Positions 1-8,635 are shown, counted from the first letter of the stretch. The stretch is DNA of 64,000 bases from an uncultured Prevotellaceae bacterium (GCA_900318115.1 ONJJ01000007.1:62001-126000); one strand, 5' to 3'. Made by a program: numbers and translations. The notes: generated by a model from the sequence alone, not told the origin.

Positions 1-3000
1 AAGTTGGTACCGGCTACAACAGCATCACCACCCTTGAACATCACATTGTTGAAGGCCTTTGTCTCAGTGCTGGCGGTTGCATTGCCAATAAGGACGGGGA
101 CATTAGCCTCAATCGTATTCTCGGCCTTCGTGTTGAAATTGATGGTGGAGTTAGTTCCGTCGGGCACATCCTGGAATGTATAGACCTTAGCCTGATCACC
201 GAAGGTATTTGCCACCTGCTCTGCGGTCATATCGAAGGGCATACACACGGTGTTGAAGCCAGTCTTCACAGTACGATTCACCGTGACATTCTTAGCGTAA
301 GTGCGTTCAAAGCTTCTATATAGTCCTTCATCTTCAGCTAAGTCTATTGAGGCTGCTCGATCAAACTTCATAAGGCTGACATTGGTCATCCAAGTGTTGC
401 CGCTATTACCCAATGTGAGCACATAGTTGCCTGCTGCACCTGTCGTGAAGTAAGCGGTAGCGTCAGCCCATTCTGAGACCGAACTATTTTTTACGAAAGT
501 AGCTGCAGCCATTCCGTCCTCGCCATTGAGCACACTTACCGTAACACCCTGGTTGGAGTTGTTTTCATGAGAACGGTAGCTGAAGGTCAGCTGATAAGCC
601 GTATTGGCAGCAAGAGGCATGGTATATACACCCTGATTGCCATACTGGAGGCTACCCGGCTGGTTGTAGTATGCTGTTGCAAAGTCGCCTTCAAGTCTAG
701 ACTTCATCTCGCCCCATCCGTTGGTGCGCGTCCATCCATCAGGATAGTTCTTACCTTCGGCGACGGTAGCAAACAGACCATTGTAGATGGCATCCACGTC
801 ACCGTCGTTGGCTGTCCAGTTGTCATTAAGTGTTGCTGTGAGGGCTTCCACATCTTCCTTCCTATTTTTAGCATTTTGATCAATAGCCTTAGCAGCAGCT
901 AGAGCCTTCAGTGCTGCCACATTATTATAAGGAGCATATTCTCCATTTTGGAAACCGAGGGTCTTGGCCTCTGCTGCTGCGATGGCAGTATTCAGATCGG
1001 CATAATCGTCTGCGCCTGCCGTGACATCGCCTACGGCCAACCTGAAGTTGTCAGCCTTGATGAAGCTGGCGTCACTGCCTTCCTGGCTCTTGGTGCTGCT
1101 GGCCTTGATAACAACATCGGCAGCATCTGCAAGAGTGAACACAACGTTTACCGTGTAACCTGTGGTCTTATCACCTGCAACGGTTACTGAATTGGTGGTT
1201 TCGTTGGCAGCAAGAATCAGTTTCTCGCCTTTGAAACCTGCGAGGAGAGCACTCAGAGTGTAGGTGCCAGCCGGCAGGTTCTTGATGGTCTGATAGACAT
1301 CGTTCTCAGCACTACCGCCCCAAGAGTTGAAGAGATAGCTGCCATCTACGTCATTGCTGATAGAATATGTGCCATTACTTTGTTCTTTAACACCTGTATC
1401 GTTGCGGCTTGTTGCGCCCCAACCTGTCATGTCACCCGTTTCGAAGCTATGGTTCAGAATGACAGAGGTATAGTCAATCTTACTGTCAGCAGCCAGAGCA
1501 GCAATCTCTGCAGCCTGATATGCCTCATAAATGTCAGCGGCGGTAACATCATCAGCGTATTCGCCGTTTGTGTACTTAGAACGGATTGCTGTAGTAGCAG
1601 CAGTTGCGCTCCATTCCTCCACGTTTGTAATGGCTGTCTTCAAAGTCTTGTATGCTGCAACACTGGCCTGTGCTGTCACAAGAGCAGTGTTCAACGCATT
1701 ATAGTTATCAAGGGTTTTGCTGCCTTCGAAAGTAGCCTTGGCGGTTGCCAAAGCGCTCTTTTCGTCTGCATTATAAACGGATTCGTCGAGTGCAGTAACC
1801 TTACTTATGATGTCATTAGCGTCAGCATCGGTTACGATTACATCACCAATTCGATACACGAGGAAATTATCAATCCAGAGTTTTGCTCCGTTACCTGAAC
1901 CACCTGTAGAAGTTGTGACACCAACGCTGAAGTTGATGTCGGTAGTCTTGGCAACATCAAACTCGAATGCCTGAGCCTGCCAAACGCCTTGCTCAATGGT
2001 CTTTAGGCCTGAGTACACGAATTTGTCAGTCGTACCATAGAAGTCACCTGCATTGCCGTTGACACCGATATAATTGCTTGCAATGCCAGTGTTGCTATTG
2101 AGATTGATGACCTCATAGTAGAGAATATAGCGACCGGTAGGCAGGTTTTCAATCTTCTGCTGATAACGACCTTGGTCATTCCAACCAGCGGAGAGGTGAA
2201 GAGCTGCACCTTCACTACTACCGAGCATATCCGTAGCTGGAGGTGTGGTGGAGTTTGTGCTCCATCCATTGGCGGGCATTGCAGTGCCATACTCGGAGGT
2301 CGTTCCCTGAGCCGCAGTAGAGTTGAATTTAGAGAATTGAGTCCAGCCCGTAACTTCATACAGATAACCGTGGTCGCCAGTGTTGGCGGTCATCTCCTTT
2401 GTGTTATCAGGATTGGATGTCGCTGTTGAGAGCGTTCCACCGAAAGTGGTCGTGCCATCACCGTTCAATGTGTTATTTGGCGTTGAGTCGAAAGTGCCAT
2501 TATTCAGAGCCACGGGAGTAGCACTGCTAAGAGCACTTGTGATGGCTGAGTTTAGGGCCGTGGAAGCACTAACTGTATTATCGAAATCTTCTGCCCAATC
2601 GTTGGCTTCATTATATTGGCCTTGAGCAGTTTCGATGGCGGTAGCCAGTGTGGCATTAGAGAGTACTCCGTTCAAGGCCGTTGCCTTCTTGATGTAACCA
2701 TCCAAAGTGTACTTCGCAGCGTCGAGAGCAGCAGCATGAGCAGCGGCTTCGGGGTCAGTCCAAGTCAGTTTCAGGTGGCTGACATAGACAATCGGTGTTG
2801 TGTTCTTGTCCTCCTTGTTACCATAGCCCAAACTAATCTTAGCTGTTGTTGCGCTAGCGATGTCGAATGATATGGTATGAGTTGTCCATGAACTCTTACC
2901 TGCATTCATCCACTCAGTTTTCGTGTCAATAATCTTATTACCTCCTACTTCAACGTAAAAAAGATTGTCATAATTGATTTTTGTAGAACTATTGTTGACA

Positions 3001-3338
3001 TCTTCAACGTCATATGAGAGTTCATAATGTCCAACTGGTAGTTCAGCTGTCGTTTGTTGATAAGCCGTGTAATTGGTATTCCAACGCGCTTGAAAACCTA
3101 TGCAGTATTCGGTGTTCAAATGTGTCGCGTCAACTGTAGCAGCCGCGCTTCCTGTTGGTTTGAATGTGCCAATTAACCCGCTGCCAATATTAACAAAACT
3201 CGCAGCTTTATACTCTGTCCATCCTGTCATGGACGAGAAGTCGGCATTCGTGATGTACGTGTTCGTCACATCCGTCTGTGCCCATGCCCCAGCGGTGCAA
3301 AACAGCAGCGCTGCGGCGAGAAGTTGTTTAAATTTCAT
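1..3338 (-). CDS. Giant secreted repeat-domain protein, 3' end beyond the window (partial)
   Basis: The frame is open from an ATG at 3338 down to base 3, giving 1112 residues with no stop, so the C-terminus lies outside the window. It begins with a signal peptide (MKFKQLLAAALLFCTAGAWAQ). It then alternates carbohydrate-binding-like beta domains, recognisable by 'ITNADFSSMTGWTEY'-type openings and 'LPTGRYILYYEV'-type cores, with Ala-rich helical spacers. Near residue 1015 it enters a terminal domain reading 'KTGFNTVCMPFDMTAEQV', which matches the same domain in the neighbouring 3828-7592 protein ('KVGYNTVALPFNLTEAQV'). The two are paralogues. It is probably exported and surface attached or released; binding to a glycan is an inference from the fold-like pattern only. 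A promoter box lies at 3424-3431 and the leader is shared with its paralogue. Confidence 0.85.
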   Translation of the reverse strand, partial: MKFKQLLAAALLFCTAGAWAQTDVTNTYITNADFSSMTGWTEYKAASFVNIGSGLIGTFKPTGSAAATVDATHLNTEYCIGFQARWNTNYTAYQQTTAELPVGHYELSYDVEDVNNSSTKINYDNLFYVEVGGNKIIDTKTEWMNAGKSSWTTHTISFDIASATTAKISLGYGNKEDKNTTPIVYVSHLKLTWTDPEAAAHAAALDAAKYTLDGYIKKATALNGVLSNATLATAIETAQGQYNEANDWAEDFDNTVSASTALNSAITSALSSATPVALNNGTFDSTPNNTLNGDGTTTFGGTLSTATSNPDNTKEMTANTGDHGYLYEVTGWTQFSKFNSTAAQGTTSEYGTAMPANGWSTNSTTPPATDMLGSSEGAALHLSAGWNDQGRYQQKIENLPTGRYILYYEVINLNSNTGIASNYIGVNGNAGDFYGTTDKFVYSGLKTIEQGVWQAQAFEFDVAKTTDINFSVGVTTSTGGSGNGAKLWIDNFLVYRIGDVIVTDADANDIISKVTALDESVYNADEKSALATAKATFEGSKTLDNYNALNTALVTAQASVAAYKTLKTAITNVEEWSATAATTAIRSKYTNGEYADDVTAADIYEAYQAAEIAALAADSKIDYTSVILNHSFETGDMTGWGATSRNDTGVKEQSNGTYSISNDVDGSYLFNSWGGSAENDVYQTIKNLPAGTYTLSALLAGFKGEKLILAANETTNSVTVAGDKTTGYTVNVVFTLADAADVVIKASSTKSQEGSDASFIKADNFRLAVGDVTAGADDYADLNTAIAAAEAKTLGFQNGEYAPYNNVAALKALAAAKAIDQNAKNRKEDVEALTATLNDNWTANDGDVDAIYNGLFATVAEGKNYPDGWTRTNGWGEMKSRLEGDFATAYYNQPGSLQYGNQGVYTMPLAANTAYQLTFSYRSHENNSNQGVTVSVLNGEDGMAAATFVKNSSVSEWADATAYFTTGAAGNYVLTLGNSGNTWMTNVSLMKFDRAASIDLAEDEGLYRSFERTYAKNVTVNRTVKTGFNTVCMPFDMTAEQVANTFGDQAKVYTFQDVPDGTNSTINFNTKAENTIEANVPVLIGNATASTETKAFNNVMFKGGDAVVAGTN

Positions 3339-3370
3339 TTGTTGTTTTAATTAAGTTTTGAAGAGATAAT
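3304..3370 (-). promoter_or_regulatory. Conserved leader of the partial giant gene
   Basis: The roughly 35 bases upstream of the ATG at 3338 are almost identical to those upstream of the ATG at 7592: an ATTATCTCTTCAAA block, then a TTAATTAAAACAAC block directly before the start. Sequence further upstream does not match. Such conservation suggests a shared translation-start or post-transcriptional signal, or a recent duplication that included the 5' UTR. Confidence 0.55.
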
Positions 3371-3423
3371 GTAGTCGATTTAGTTAGTGACATCTGATAC
3401 TGAGATGCTATCTCATGCGGGTG

Positions 3424-3431
3424 CAAAAATA
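3424..3431 (-). promoter_or_regulatory. Bacteroidetes -7 box TATTTTTG
   Basis: It matches the TAnnTTTG consensus on the minus strand, about 85 bases upstream of the ATG at 3338. It would give the giant partial gene its own promoter separate from the 61-aa gene upstream. Confidence 0.5.
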
Positions 3432-3551
3432 GTGATTTGTGTTGAAAAGAGAACAGGACGAGTTGCTAAAAGTTGTTAAACGGGCCAATTTAATGATTCT
3501 GCACCTAGCTAAATGGCTTAATTTGACCTGAATGCATGGTACATAAACAAT

Positions 3552-3580
3552 GGCGGGATGCACTCGCTGTGCATCCCGCC
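3552..3580 (-). terminator. Perfect 12-bp stem hairpin after the 61-aa gene
   Basis: GGCGGGATGCAC and GTGCATCCCGCC pair perfectly around the loop TCGCT. The hairpin sits about 34 bases past the stop of the minus-strand gene at 3614 and is followed on that strand by ATTGTTTATGT, a weak U-rich tract. It most likely ends the transcript of the 7592-3614 unit before the next promoter. Confidence 0.65.
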
Positions 3581-3613
3581 AGAATACTTATATTTTGTTA
3601 TGGTATGCGGGTC

Positions 3614-3799
3614 TTATTCCTCGAAGATGCTTTCGCCGAAGAAGTTGCCTTCCTTGACGTCGGCTTCCATGGGAATTTCATTCCCTGTGCCCTGTGTGAT
3701 TCCGGAGTTACCGCCCACGCCAGTGATGCTGGCGGCAATCATCGTTTCTGTCTGCACGTGGTGTACATACACTGCAGGAGTCATATATGTCTTTTTCAT
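3614..3799 (-). CDS. Small conserved-type Bacteroidales protein, 61 aa
   Basis: The protein begins MKKTYMTPAVYVHHVQTE, has a hydrophobic/Gly-rich centre ('MIAASITGVGGNSG') and ends in an acidic tail ('GNFFGESIFEE'). From memory, many short Bacteroides/Prevotella proteins share the MKKxYxxP start and acidic end; their function is unknown. It lies 28 bases after the stop of the giant gene on the same strand and before a strong hairpin, so it is probably co-transcribed with it. No signal peptide with a cleavage site is visible. It could be a peptide precursor or a small partner of the giant surface proteins; nothing here decides that. It is chosen as a gene rather than a shadow because of its start motif, strand and spacing. 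Confidence 0.7.
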   Translation of the reverse strand: MKKTYMTPAVYVHHVQTETMIAASITGVGGNSGITQGTGNEIPMEADVKEGNFFGESIFEE

Positions 3800-3827
3800 A
3801 ATTGCGTAGAATTAGATATTTATGAAT

Positions 3828-6800
3828 TCAATCTCCCTTTCCCCTCCCACACAGGGGAGGGGTCAGGGGAGAGGCCTTTATTTTACGATCACTTTCTTGC
3901 CGTCCGTTCTCTGCGGCTTCACCGTTGATCTCGCTGATAGCGGTCTCGATGCCACCGATGAAGAGCTTGACTTCGCCACCAACTTCTTCCTTAGCCTGGA
4001 GGAATGCGCGGAAGCCCTTCATGTTCGTGTTGCCGGCACTCTTATAGAGTGCATCGTTGCCAACGAACCAGATACCCTCTGCGAGGGTGATCTTACCACC
4101 GTAGTTACCTACGAAGTCGAAGTTTGTGCCCTCGACCTTGGCAGCACCCGTCTTGACGGTTACGTCGTCAACCTTAATCTCAGTAGCTTCCTTTGAAGCC
4201 TTGACGAGGACAGGAACGTTAGCTTCAATGGCGGTAGTAGTCTTGTTGAAGTTTACGGTGGTGTTGTTAGCATCGCCTTCGTCGCTGTAGCTATAGACCT
4301 CAGCTTCGTCACCGAATACTTCCTTCACCTGAGCCTCTGTGAGGTTGAAGGGCAGGGCAACCGTGTTGTAGCCAACCTTGGAGGTGCGAGCCATCGTGAC
4401 GTTAGCTCCCTCTATGTCAGCCAGTGCGCTGAAGGCCTGAGCCTCGTTCATAGCAACGTTGATGCTTTGTCCGTAGTAATAGAGCTGGAAGTTATCGAAG
4501 ATGGTCCAGTCGCCGTCAACATGAGTTTTGGTGCTCTTGAAACCGAACTTCAGGTCGCCTTCTACAGCGGTGAGTACGCTGTTCCAATAGTGTCCGGCCT
4601 TGAAAGCCTGGGCTGCACCGTTCATGGAGTTCGCATAATAAACAGTACCATTGTTGCTGTCGTTGCCATTCTGCCACTGGTGGTCAGCGTCCGTTGCACC
4701 TTCGCTCACGAGGTTCTTAATCGTGGTCTGGCCTTCGTTGATGTAGATAACGGAGGATACATTGTTCGTGCCAGCCTGGTATGCGGTATAGACGGCATTC
4801 CACCATCCGGGACGCTGGAAGGCCTGAACCTTCAGTTCGTAGTTACCCTTAGGCATACCGGTAAGAGTCTGATTGATGTCAAACTCAGTCTGATAGTATT
4901 CGCAGTTGGTGTAGCTCTGGAAGCCAGGAGCGGGATTGGCTGTCCAACCGGTAGCATTGTTGTTGTCAAAGCTGGGGTTGGTGATGAGGAAGGTGATGTC
5001 GAAGGGATGAGCGCCGTCGCTGCGGACGCCACCAATAAAGGTCTTACCTGCAGTCTTCAGTGCGGTTACCTGTTCGGCAATAGCTTCAGCTGTGGTTGCG
5101 GCATTTACAGCCTCGTCAGCCGCTGCAACTGCTGATGTCAGAGTGGTAGTAGCACCGCTTGTGGTTTCAGTATAACCCTCAACGCTCTTCAAGGCCTCGA
5201 CCTTAGTCTTCACAGAGAGGTATTCTGCATAGGGAGCCACGAGAGCCTTAGTATTGGTCGTGGCAGTGGTTATTGCATTGATAGCAGCCAGGAAGTCAGC
5301 CTTCTTCGTATATGTCTTGTTGTTCTCTGTTACAATGTTTGTGAGATTTGCATATGCAGGAGCAGGCACGGAACCCTCTACCACTTTATTAGCTTCGGCT
5401 ATGGCAGCCTCCAGTTGCTCTTGATAAATGGAATAGTTAGGAGATCCATAGTACTTCAGTGTGAAGTCGCGGAAGATGGTCCACTTGTCGGTCTCGGTGT
5501 CCTGATTTTCAATACCGATTTCGACATTACCAGCTTCTTCAATGAGGAACTTCAGGGCAACTTTGCCATTCCCATTGTCGAAATAGGTCTTGGCTCCTGC
5601 CATATTGTTCACGACATCGCTACCTACGCCAGGAATGAGTATCTTATCTTCGCTGGCATAAAAATAGGTGCTGTGGTTGCCAGCACGGTGGAAGCCAGTT
5701 ACGCCGAATTCCCAAGTGCCAGCAGACAAATTCAATGTTTGATAGAACTTGAAGTTCTGCTGATAGAATTCAGTTTCTTCGTTGGCAACCTTACCATTGC
5801 TCTGCCCTTGGGTCACACCGTTGGGATTCTCTATTGTCCAGCCATCCGTGGTTTGACGGACAGAAGGATTTGTCACAAAGAAGTTGGTGACATCAAAGTA
5901 GGCACCCTCGTTGAGTGTCACTGATGTAATGAATGTTTCAACAGCAGCAGTCAAACCAGAAGAAGCTGTGGTCACGTCAGTTGCATTCAGCTTCTCATCA
6001 ATAGCATCGAGTACAGCCTTGAGGGTAGCTTTAGCATTGCCTGCATCGGCATAGTCGGTCTGATTGTAGATAGCCCATGCACTCTTGGTGGGCATATAGG
6101 CTGCGACCATTTCAGAGGAAGCGTAGGTGGCAACAGCAGTGTTAATTGCATTGGTAGCAGCCTCATATTCCTCGAGCGTGGAATAACTACCTTCGTTTGT
6201 TTCGACGGCTTCCTTAATCTTTGCGTATGCTGCAGCGGGAATAGTGGTCTTATCTACAGTATTGGCTGCTGTCACGGCCTTGTCCAAGTTGGCCTTAGCG
6301 AGGTTGATGGGGTCCCCATAGTAGATGAGGGAGAATGAGCGCCAGCACATCCAGTGGTCACCAGTTGTGTTGTCGGCAATCAGACCGATTTCAAGGGATT
6401 CTGTAGCCTCGTTAAGAGTGAAGTCGAGTGTGTTCACACCATTGCCAGCAGCAATCCAGTTGCTACCTTGAGTGCGATCGTTCACACTGCCGCAACCTAC
6501 GAGCTTGACTGTATTCTCACCTGCATAGAGCGTAGCAGTCATGTTGTCGCGTGTATAAGCGATAGCAGTCAGAGTATATGCGCCTTTAGGCAGATTGGAT
6601 AAGGTCTGCTTAGTTGTTCCGGCACTGACTTGCCAATATTCATAAAGTTGAGCTTGCAGGGTGGGAGAACCGGAATTTGTCCAGCCGTCCATATTGCCGC
6701 TGATGCCAGGAGCGGGGTTTGTAATCCAGGCATTGGTGATGTCGAAGCCAGAAGTGATGATAATGCTGGAGAGGAAAGTGTTGCCAGCAGCGTACACAGC

Positions 6801-7592
6801 AGCCTTAGCGTCGTTGATTGCCTCTACTGTCGTAGCCGCATCCACTACATCGTCCTGTGCATATACAGCAGCTTTCAAAGTCTCAGCAGCGCCTGTTTCG
6901 TCTGTGTAAGCAGAGGTGTTAGCAGCAAAGCCCAACACTGTAGTGCGGGCGGCAGCGTATGCCTCCTTAGCGGGGTACAGCTGAGAAAAGGTTTTAATGT
7001 TGCTACCCTCGCTGGCCGGTACAAACTGCCAGTAAATCCACTTGTCAGAATTCGCATCGGCAAAATCGGCCCATGTATAAGCTAATGTTTGGGAAACGAG
7101 GTTGGTGGCGTGTATACCAAAGTATTGTCCTTCTTTGGCTGCCATGTCAAGGCGGTAGCCGTTTTCGGTAGAAACAATCTTCCATTTACTACCAGCATGA
7201 GTTGTGTTGTTGTCAATGTAAGAAGCGTTGCCTCCAGGTTCATAGAACATGTACTTGTTAGCCTTGTTCGTACCATTGTGGATGAGATACCAAGTTCCAT
7301 CTGAGTTCTGCTGAAGAGTGAATGGTAAAGCATAATCTACATTTTCAGTTGGCGTTATCGTGGCATCGCCATCTACCCAGATACGGTCTAGTGTTGAAAT
7401 AGTACGTGTTCCATAATTACGGCCACCACCAAGAAAAGTGCCAGCGCCAACGTTGTAGATGTAATAGGTCTGTCCACTTGTAGGTGTCGCCCACTCTGTG
7501 GAATAGGACTGGTTTTTCCAGCCTTCTCCAGCCTGAGCACTCAGCCCGACCATAGCCGCCATAGCGGCCAAGAAGAGTTTGATTTTTTTCAT
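3828..7592 (-). CDS. Giant secreted multi-domain protein with damaged C-terminal tail
   Basis: 1254 residues with signal peptide MKKIKLFLAAMAAMVGLSAQA. Residues about 35-200 resemble a ricin/beta-trefoil-like module ('TYYIYNVGAGTFLGGG', 'WYLIHNG'). Three carbohydrate-binding-like domains follow near residues 284, 567 and 864, each opening with a 'ITNP..GW' pattern and containing 'LPKGAYTLTAIAY'-type strands. They are separated by Ala-rich helical segments. A terminal domain near 1067 ('KVGYNTVALPFNLTEAQV') is shared with the paralogue at 1-3338. After 'EINGEAAENG' the reading frame departs from the usual tail: 'DGKKVIVK' followed by a stop lies one base out of frame (stop at 3878-3880), so the protein reads on through a GC-rich hairpin repeat to 3828. 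A deletion or frameshift at the 3' end is inferred. It is exported; binding specificity is unknown. Confidence 0.85.
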   Translation of the reverse strand: MKKIKLFLAAMAAMVGLSAQAGEGWKNQSYSTEWATPTSGQTYYIYNVGAGTFLGGGRNYGTRTISTLDRIWVDGDATITPTENVDYALPFTLQQNSDGTWYLIHNGTNKANKYMFYEPGGNASYIDNNTTHAGSKWKIVSTENGYRLDMAAKEGQYFGIHATNLVSQTLAYTWADFADANSDKWIYWQFVPASEGSNIKTFSQLYPAKEAYAAARTTVLGFAANTSAYTDETGAAETLKAAVYAQDDVVDAATTVEAINDAKAAVYAAGNTFLSSIIITSGFDITNAWITNPAPGISGNMDGWTNSGSPTLQAQLYEYWQVSAGTTKQTLSNLPKGAYTLTAIAYTRDNMTATLYAGENTVKLVGCGSVNDRTQGSNWIAAGNGVNTLDFTLNEATESLEIGLIADNTTGDHWMCWRSFSLIYYGDPINLAKANLDKAVTAANTVDKTTIPAAAYAKIKEAVETNEGSYSTLEEYEAATNAINTAVATYASSEMVAAYMPTKSAWAIYNQTDYADAGNAKATLKAVLDAIDEKLNATDVTTASSGLTAAVETFITSVTLNEGAYFDVTNFFVTNPSVRQTTDGWTIENPNGVTQGQSNGKVANEETEFYQQNFKFYQTLNLSAGTWEFGVTGFHRAGNHSTYFYASEDKILIPGVGSDVVNNMAGAKTYFDNGNGKVALKFLIEEAGNVEIGIENQDTETDKWTIFRDFTLKYYGSPNYSIYQEQLEAAIAEANKVVEGSVPAPAYANLTNIVTENNKTYTKKADFLAAINAITTATTNTKALVAPYAEYLSVKTKVEALKSVEGYTETTSGATTTLTSAVAAADEAVNAATTAEAIAEQVTALKTAGKTFIGGVRSDGAHPFDITFLITNPSFDNNNATGWTANPAPGFQSYTNCEYYQTEFDINQTLTGMPKGNYELKVQAFQRPGWWNAVYTAYQAGTNNVSSVIYINEGQTTIKNLVSEGATDADHQWQNGNDSNNGTVYYANSMNGAAQAFKAGHYWNSVLTAVEGDLKFGFKSTKTHVDGDWTIFDNFQLYYYGQSINVAMNEAQAFSALADIEGANVTMARTSKVGYNTVALPFNLTEAQVKEVFGDEAEVYSYSDEGDANNTTVNFNKTTTAIEANVPVLVKASKEATEIKVDDVTVKTGAAKVEGTNFDFVGNYGGKITLAEGIWFVGNDALYKSAGNTNMKGFRAFLQAKEEVGGEVKLFIGGIETAISEINGEAAENGRQESDRKIKASPLTPPLCGRGKGD
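3841..3877. repeat. GC-rich palindromic repeat, copy 3
   Basis: CCCCTCCC, a 5-base loop and GGGGAGGGG form a hairpin, followed by TCAGGGGAGAGG. The same family occurs at 11425-11468 and 11593-11636. This copy is read as the last residues (PLTPPLCGRGKGD) of the giant gene after its frame is lost. It may have been the natural terminator-like element after the original stop. Confidence 0.65.
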
Positions 7593-7640
7593 TTGTTGTT
7601 TTAATTAAGTTTGAAGAGATAATGTTGTTAATTAGTATTT
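7593..7640 (-). promoter_or_regulatory. Conserved leader of the 1254-aa gene
   Basis: Nearly the same bases precede the ATG at 3338. The shared part covers about 35 bases up to the start codon and differs by one T in a run. Confidence 0.55.
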
Positions 7641-7689
7641 GATGTTATGTTTAGTTTGTTTATGGGGCCAAAGTCATTGACTTAGAGCG

Positions 7690-7697
7690 CAAAGGTA
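7690..7697 (-). promoter_or_regulatory. Bacteroidetes -7 box TACCTTTG
   Basis: It matches TAnnTTTG on the minus strand about 98 bases upstream of the ATG at 7592. It is the likely promoter of the giant gene and the 61-aa gene. Confidence 0.55.
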
Positions 7698-7800
7698 TGT
7701 TTTTTCCTTTGATGCCGCAAATATTTTGCCCTCTTTTTGATGAAAATGAGTGATTTATTGACGAAAGGGTAGGGTGAGGACCGAAAAGATGGTAGATGGA

Positions 7801-7842
7801 AGCCCCTCAACGGCTCTCCCCGTGGGGCGGGCGATTGGGGCT
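7801..7842. repeat. Nested GC-rich palindrome
   Basis: AGCCCC at 7801-7806 pairs with GGGGCT at 7837-7842 around an inner CCCCGTGGGG palindrome at 7818-7827. It could fold as a cruciform or RNA hairpin. Confidence 0.5.
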
Positions 7843-7849
7843 GCGTAGT

Positions 7850-7941
7850 GGGGGAGGGAAGGGGGATGAGGGGAGAGGAAGGAGGAGGGGAGAGGGAAGG
7901 GGATAAGGGGGAGGATGGTAGAGGAAGGGGGAGGGGTGTGT
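7850..7941. repeat. Polypurine tract, left
   Basis: About 90 bases made almost only of G and A on the plus strand, with repeated GGGGGA and GGAGGGG blocks. This composition can form triplex or G-quadruplex DNA. It mirrors a similar tract on the other side of the 590-bp element. Confidence 0.7.
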
Positions 7942-7991
7942 GAAGAGTGCAAGTCGTTTGGCGTTCGTGGTGCTCGGTGCTCGAATTTTGT

Positions 7992-8580
7992 GCGCGCGCG
8001 TAATAAATTTCGCGAAAAAATCTCGGAATCTTACGCATTTGGCACTTTCTTTGCTGATATGTAGAATGTTATGATGCGTAAGATTATGCGTAAGATTTGA
8101 GTTTTTGCGTAAGATTTTTAGGGCTTAGACGCTATTAACCTCTCCTATAGGTCCTTGGGCCGATGGGAGGTCGTAGGGGTGCGGGACGAAGTCCGTCGTG
8201 GCGGAAGGCCTTGGTCATGCGTATTTTCGAAGGGCAAGATGGGCGCGCGTCGGGGTGTACCAGCAGTGGTACTCAAAAGTACCAGCGGTGGTACTCAAAA
8301 GTACCAGCTCTGGAACTCGAGAGTACCAGCTCTGAGATGGAGGTGGTACGGCGGGCGAGGTTGAGTCGGGAGGCAGAGATGGTGGCGAGGTCAGTCGGGA
8401 GGCTTGTGTGCTGGTCGGCACATGGAATCTTGGGGAATTGGTGGAGTTTGCGGAAAAATCTTACGCAAAATAACGAATCTTACGCATAATCTTACGCAAT
8501 GGAATGCGGTGTATATCAAGCTGTAAGGTTCTAAATGCGTAAGATTCCGAGATTTTTCGTGAAATTTATTACGCGCGCGT
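7992..8580. mobile_element. 590-bp MITE-like element with long terminal inverted repeats
   Basis: The outer 49 bases at 7992-8040 are the inverted copy of 8533-8580, with two mismatches and one one-base gap. Inside them, 8074-8119 is an imperfect inverted copy of 8454-8499. The arms therefore span about 128 bases per side and are unlike flanking DNA. The decamer GCGTAAGATT occurs eight times without mismatch: inverted at 8027-8036, 8457-8466, 8476-8485 and 8488-8497, direct at 8076-8085, 8088-8097, 8107-8116 and 8537-8546. The layout is mirror symmetric. Each end carries an alternating CG run. The core (8120-8453) has a 22-bp array and no credible gene. A non-autonomous transposable element is the simplest reading; an iteron-like protein-binding locus is an alternative. 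No clear target-site duplication was seen. Confidence 0.7.
8257..8344. repeat. 22-bp tandem array of palindromes
   Basis: Four units of exactly 22 bases start with GTACCAGC at 8257, 8279, 8301 and 8323. The first two contain the palindrome GTACC-six bases-GGTAC; the third has GGAAC and the fourth has decayed. The array sits in the core of the 590-bp element. Confidence 0.8.
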
Positions 8581-8614
8581 GTATGAGAGGGCGTTGTGGT
8601 GGGGGGAGATAGAT

Positions 8615-8635
8615 GGAGGCGGACGAACCGCCTCC
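8615..8635. repeat. Mini-hairpin GGAGGCGG-ACGAA-CCGCCTCC
   Basis: A perfect 8-bp stem with a 5-base loop. Its core GGCGGACGAACCGCC differs by one base from 36506-36520, so it belongs to a dispersed hairpin family. Confidence 0.6.

Noticed and set aside
7682-8038. Minus-strand 118-codon frame in the repeat island
   Set aside because: It is mostly Pro/Ser/Leu from the polypurine tract and ends inside the inverted-repeat arm.
8257-8344. CRISPR array
   Set aside because: Units are contiguous 22-bp tandem repeats without spacers, and no cas gene is nearby. The same holds for the 8-, 9- and 10-bp arrays.
8163-8489. 108-codon frame inside the 590-bp element
   Set aside because: It crosses the 22-bp array, whose period would shift frame between units, has no start signal, and is Arg/Ser-rich without a domain.
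7992-8580. Replication origin
   Set aside because: The repeated decamer resembles iterons, but no DnaA box (TTATCCACA type) or replication gene is next to it.
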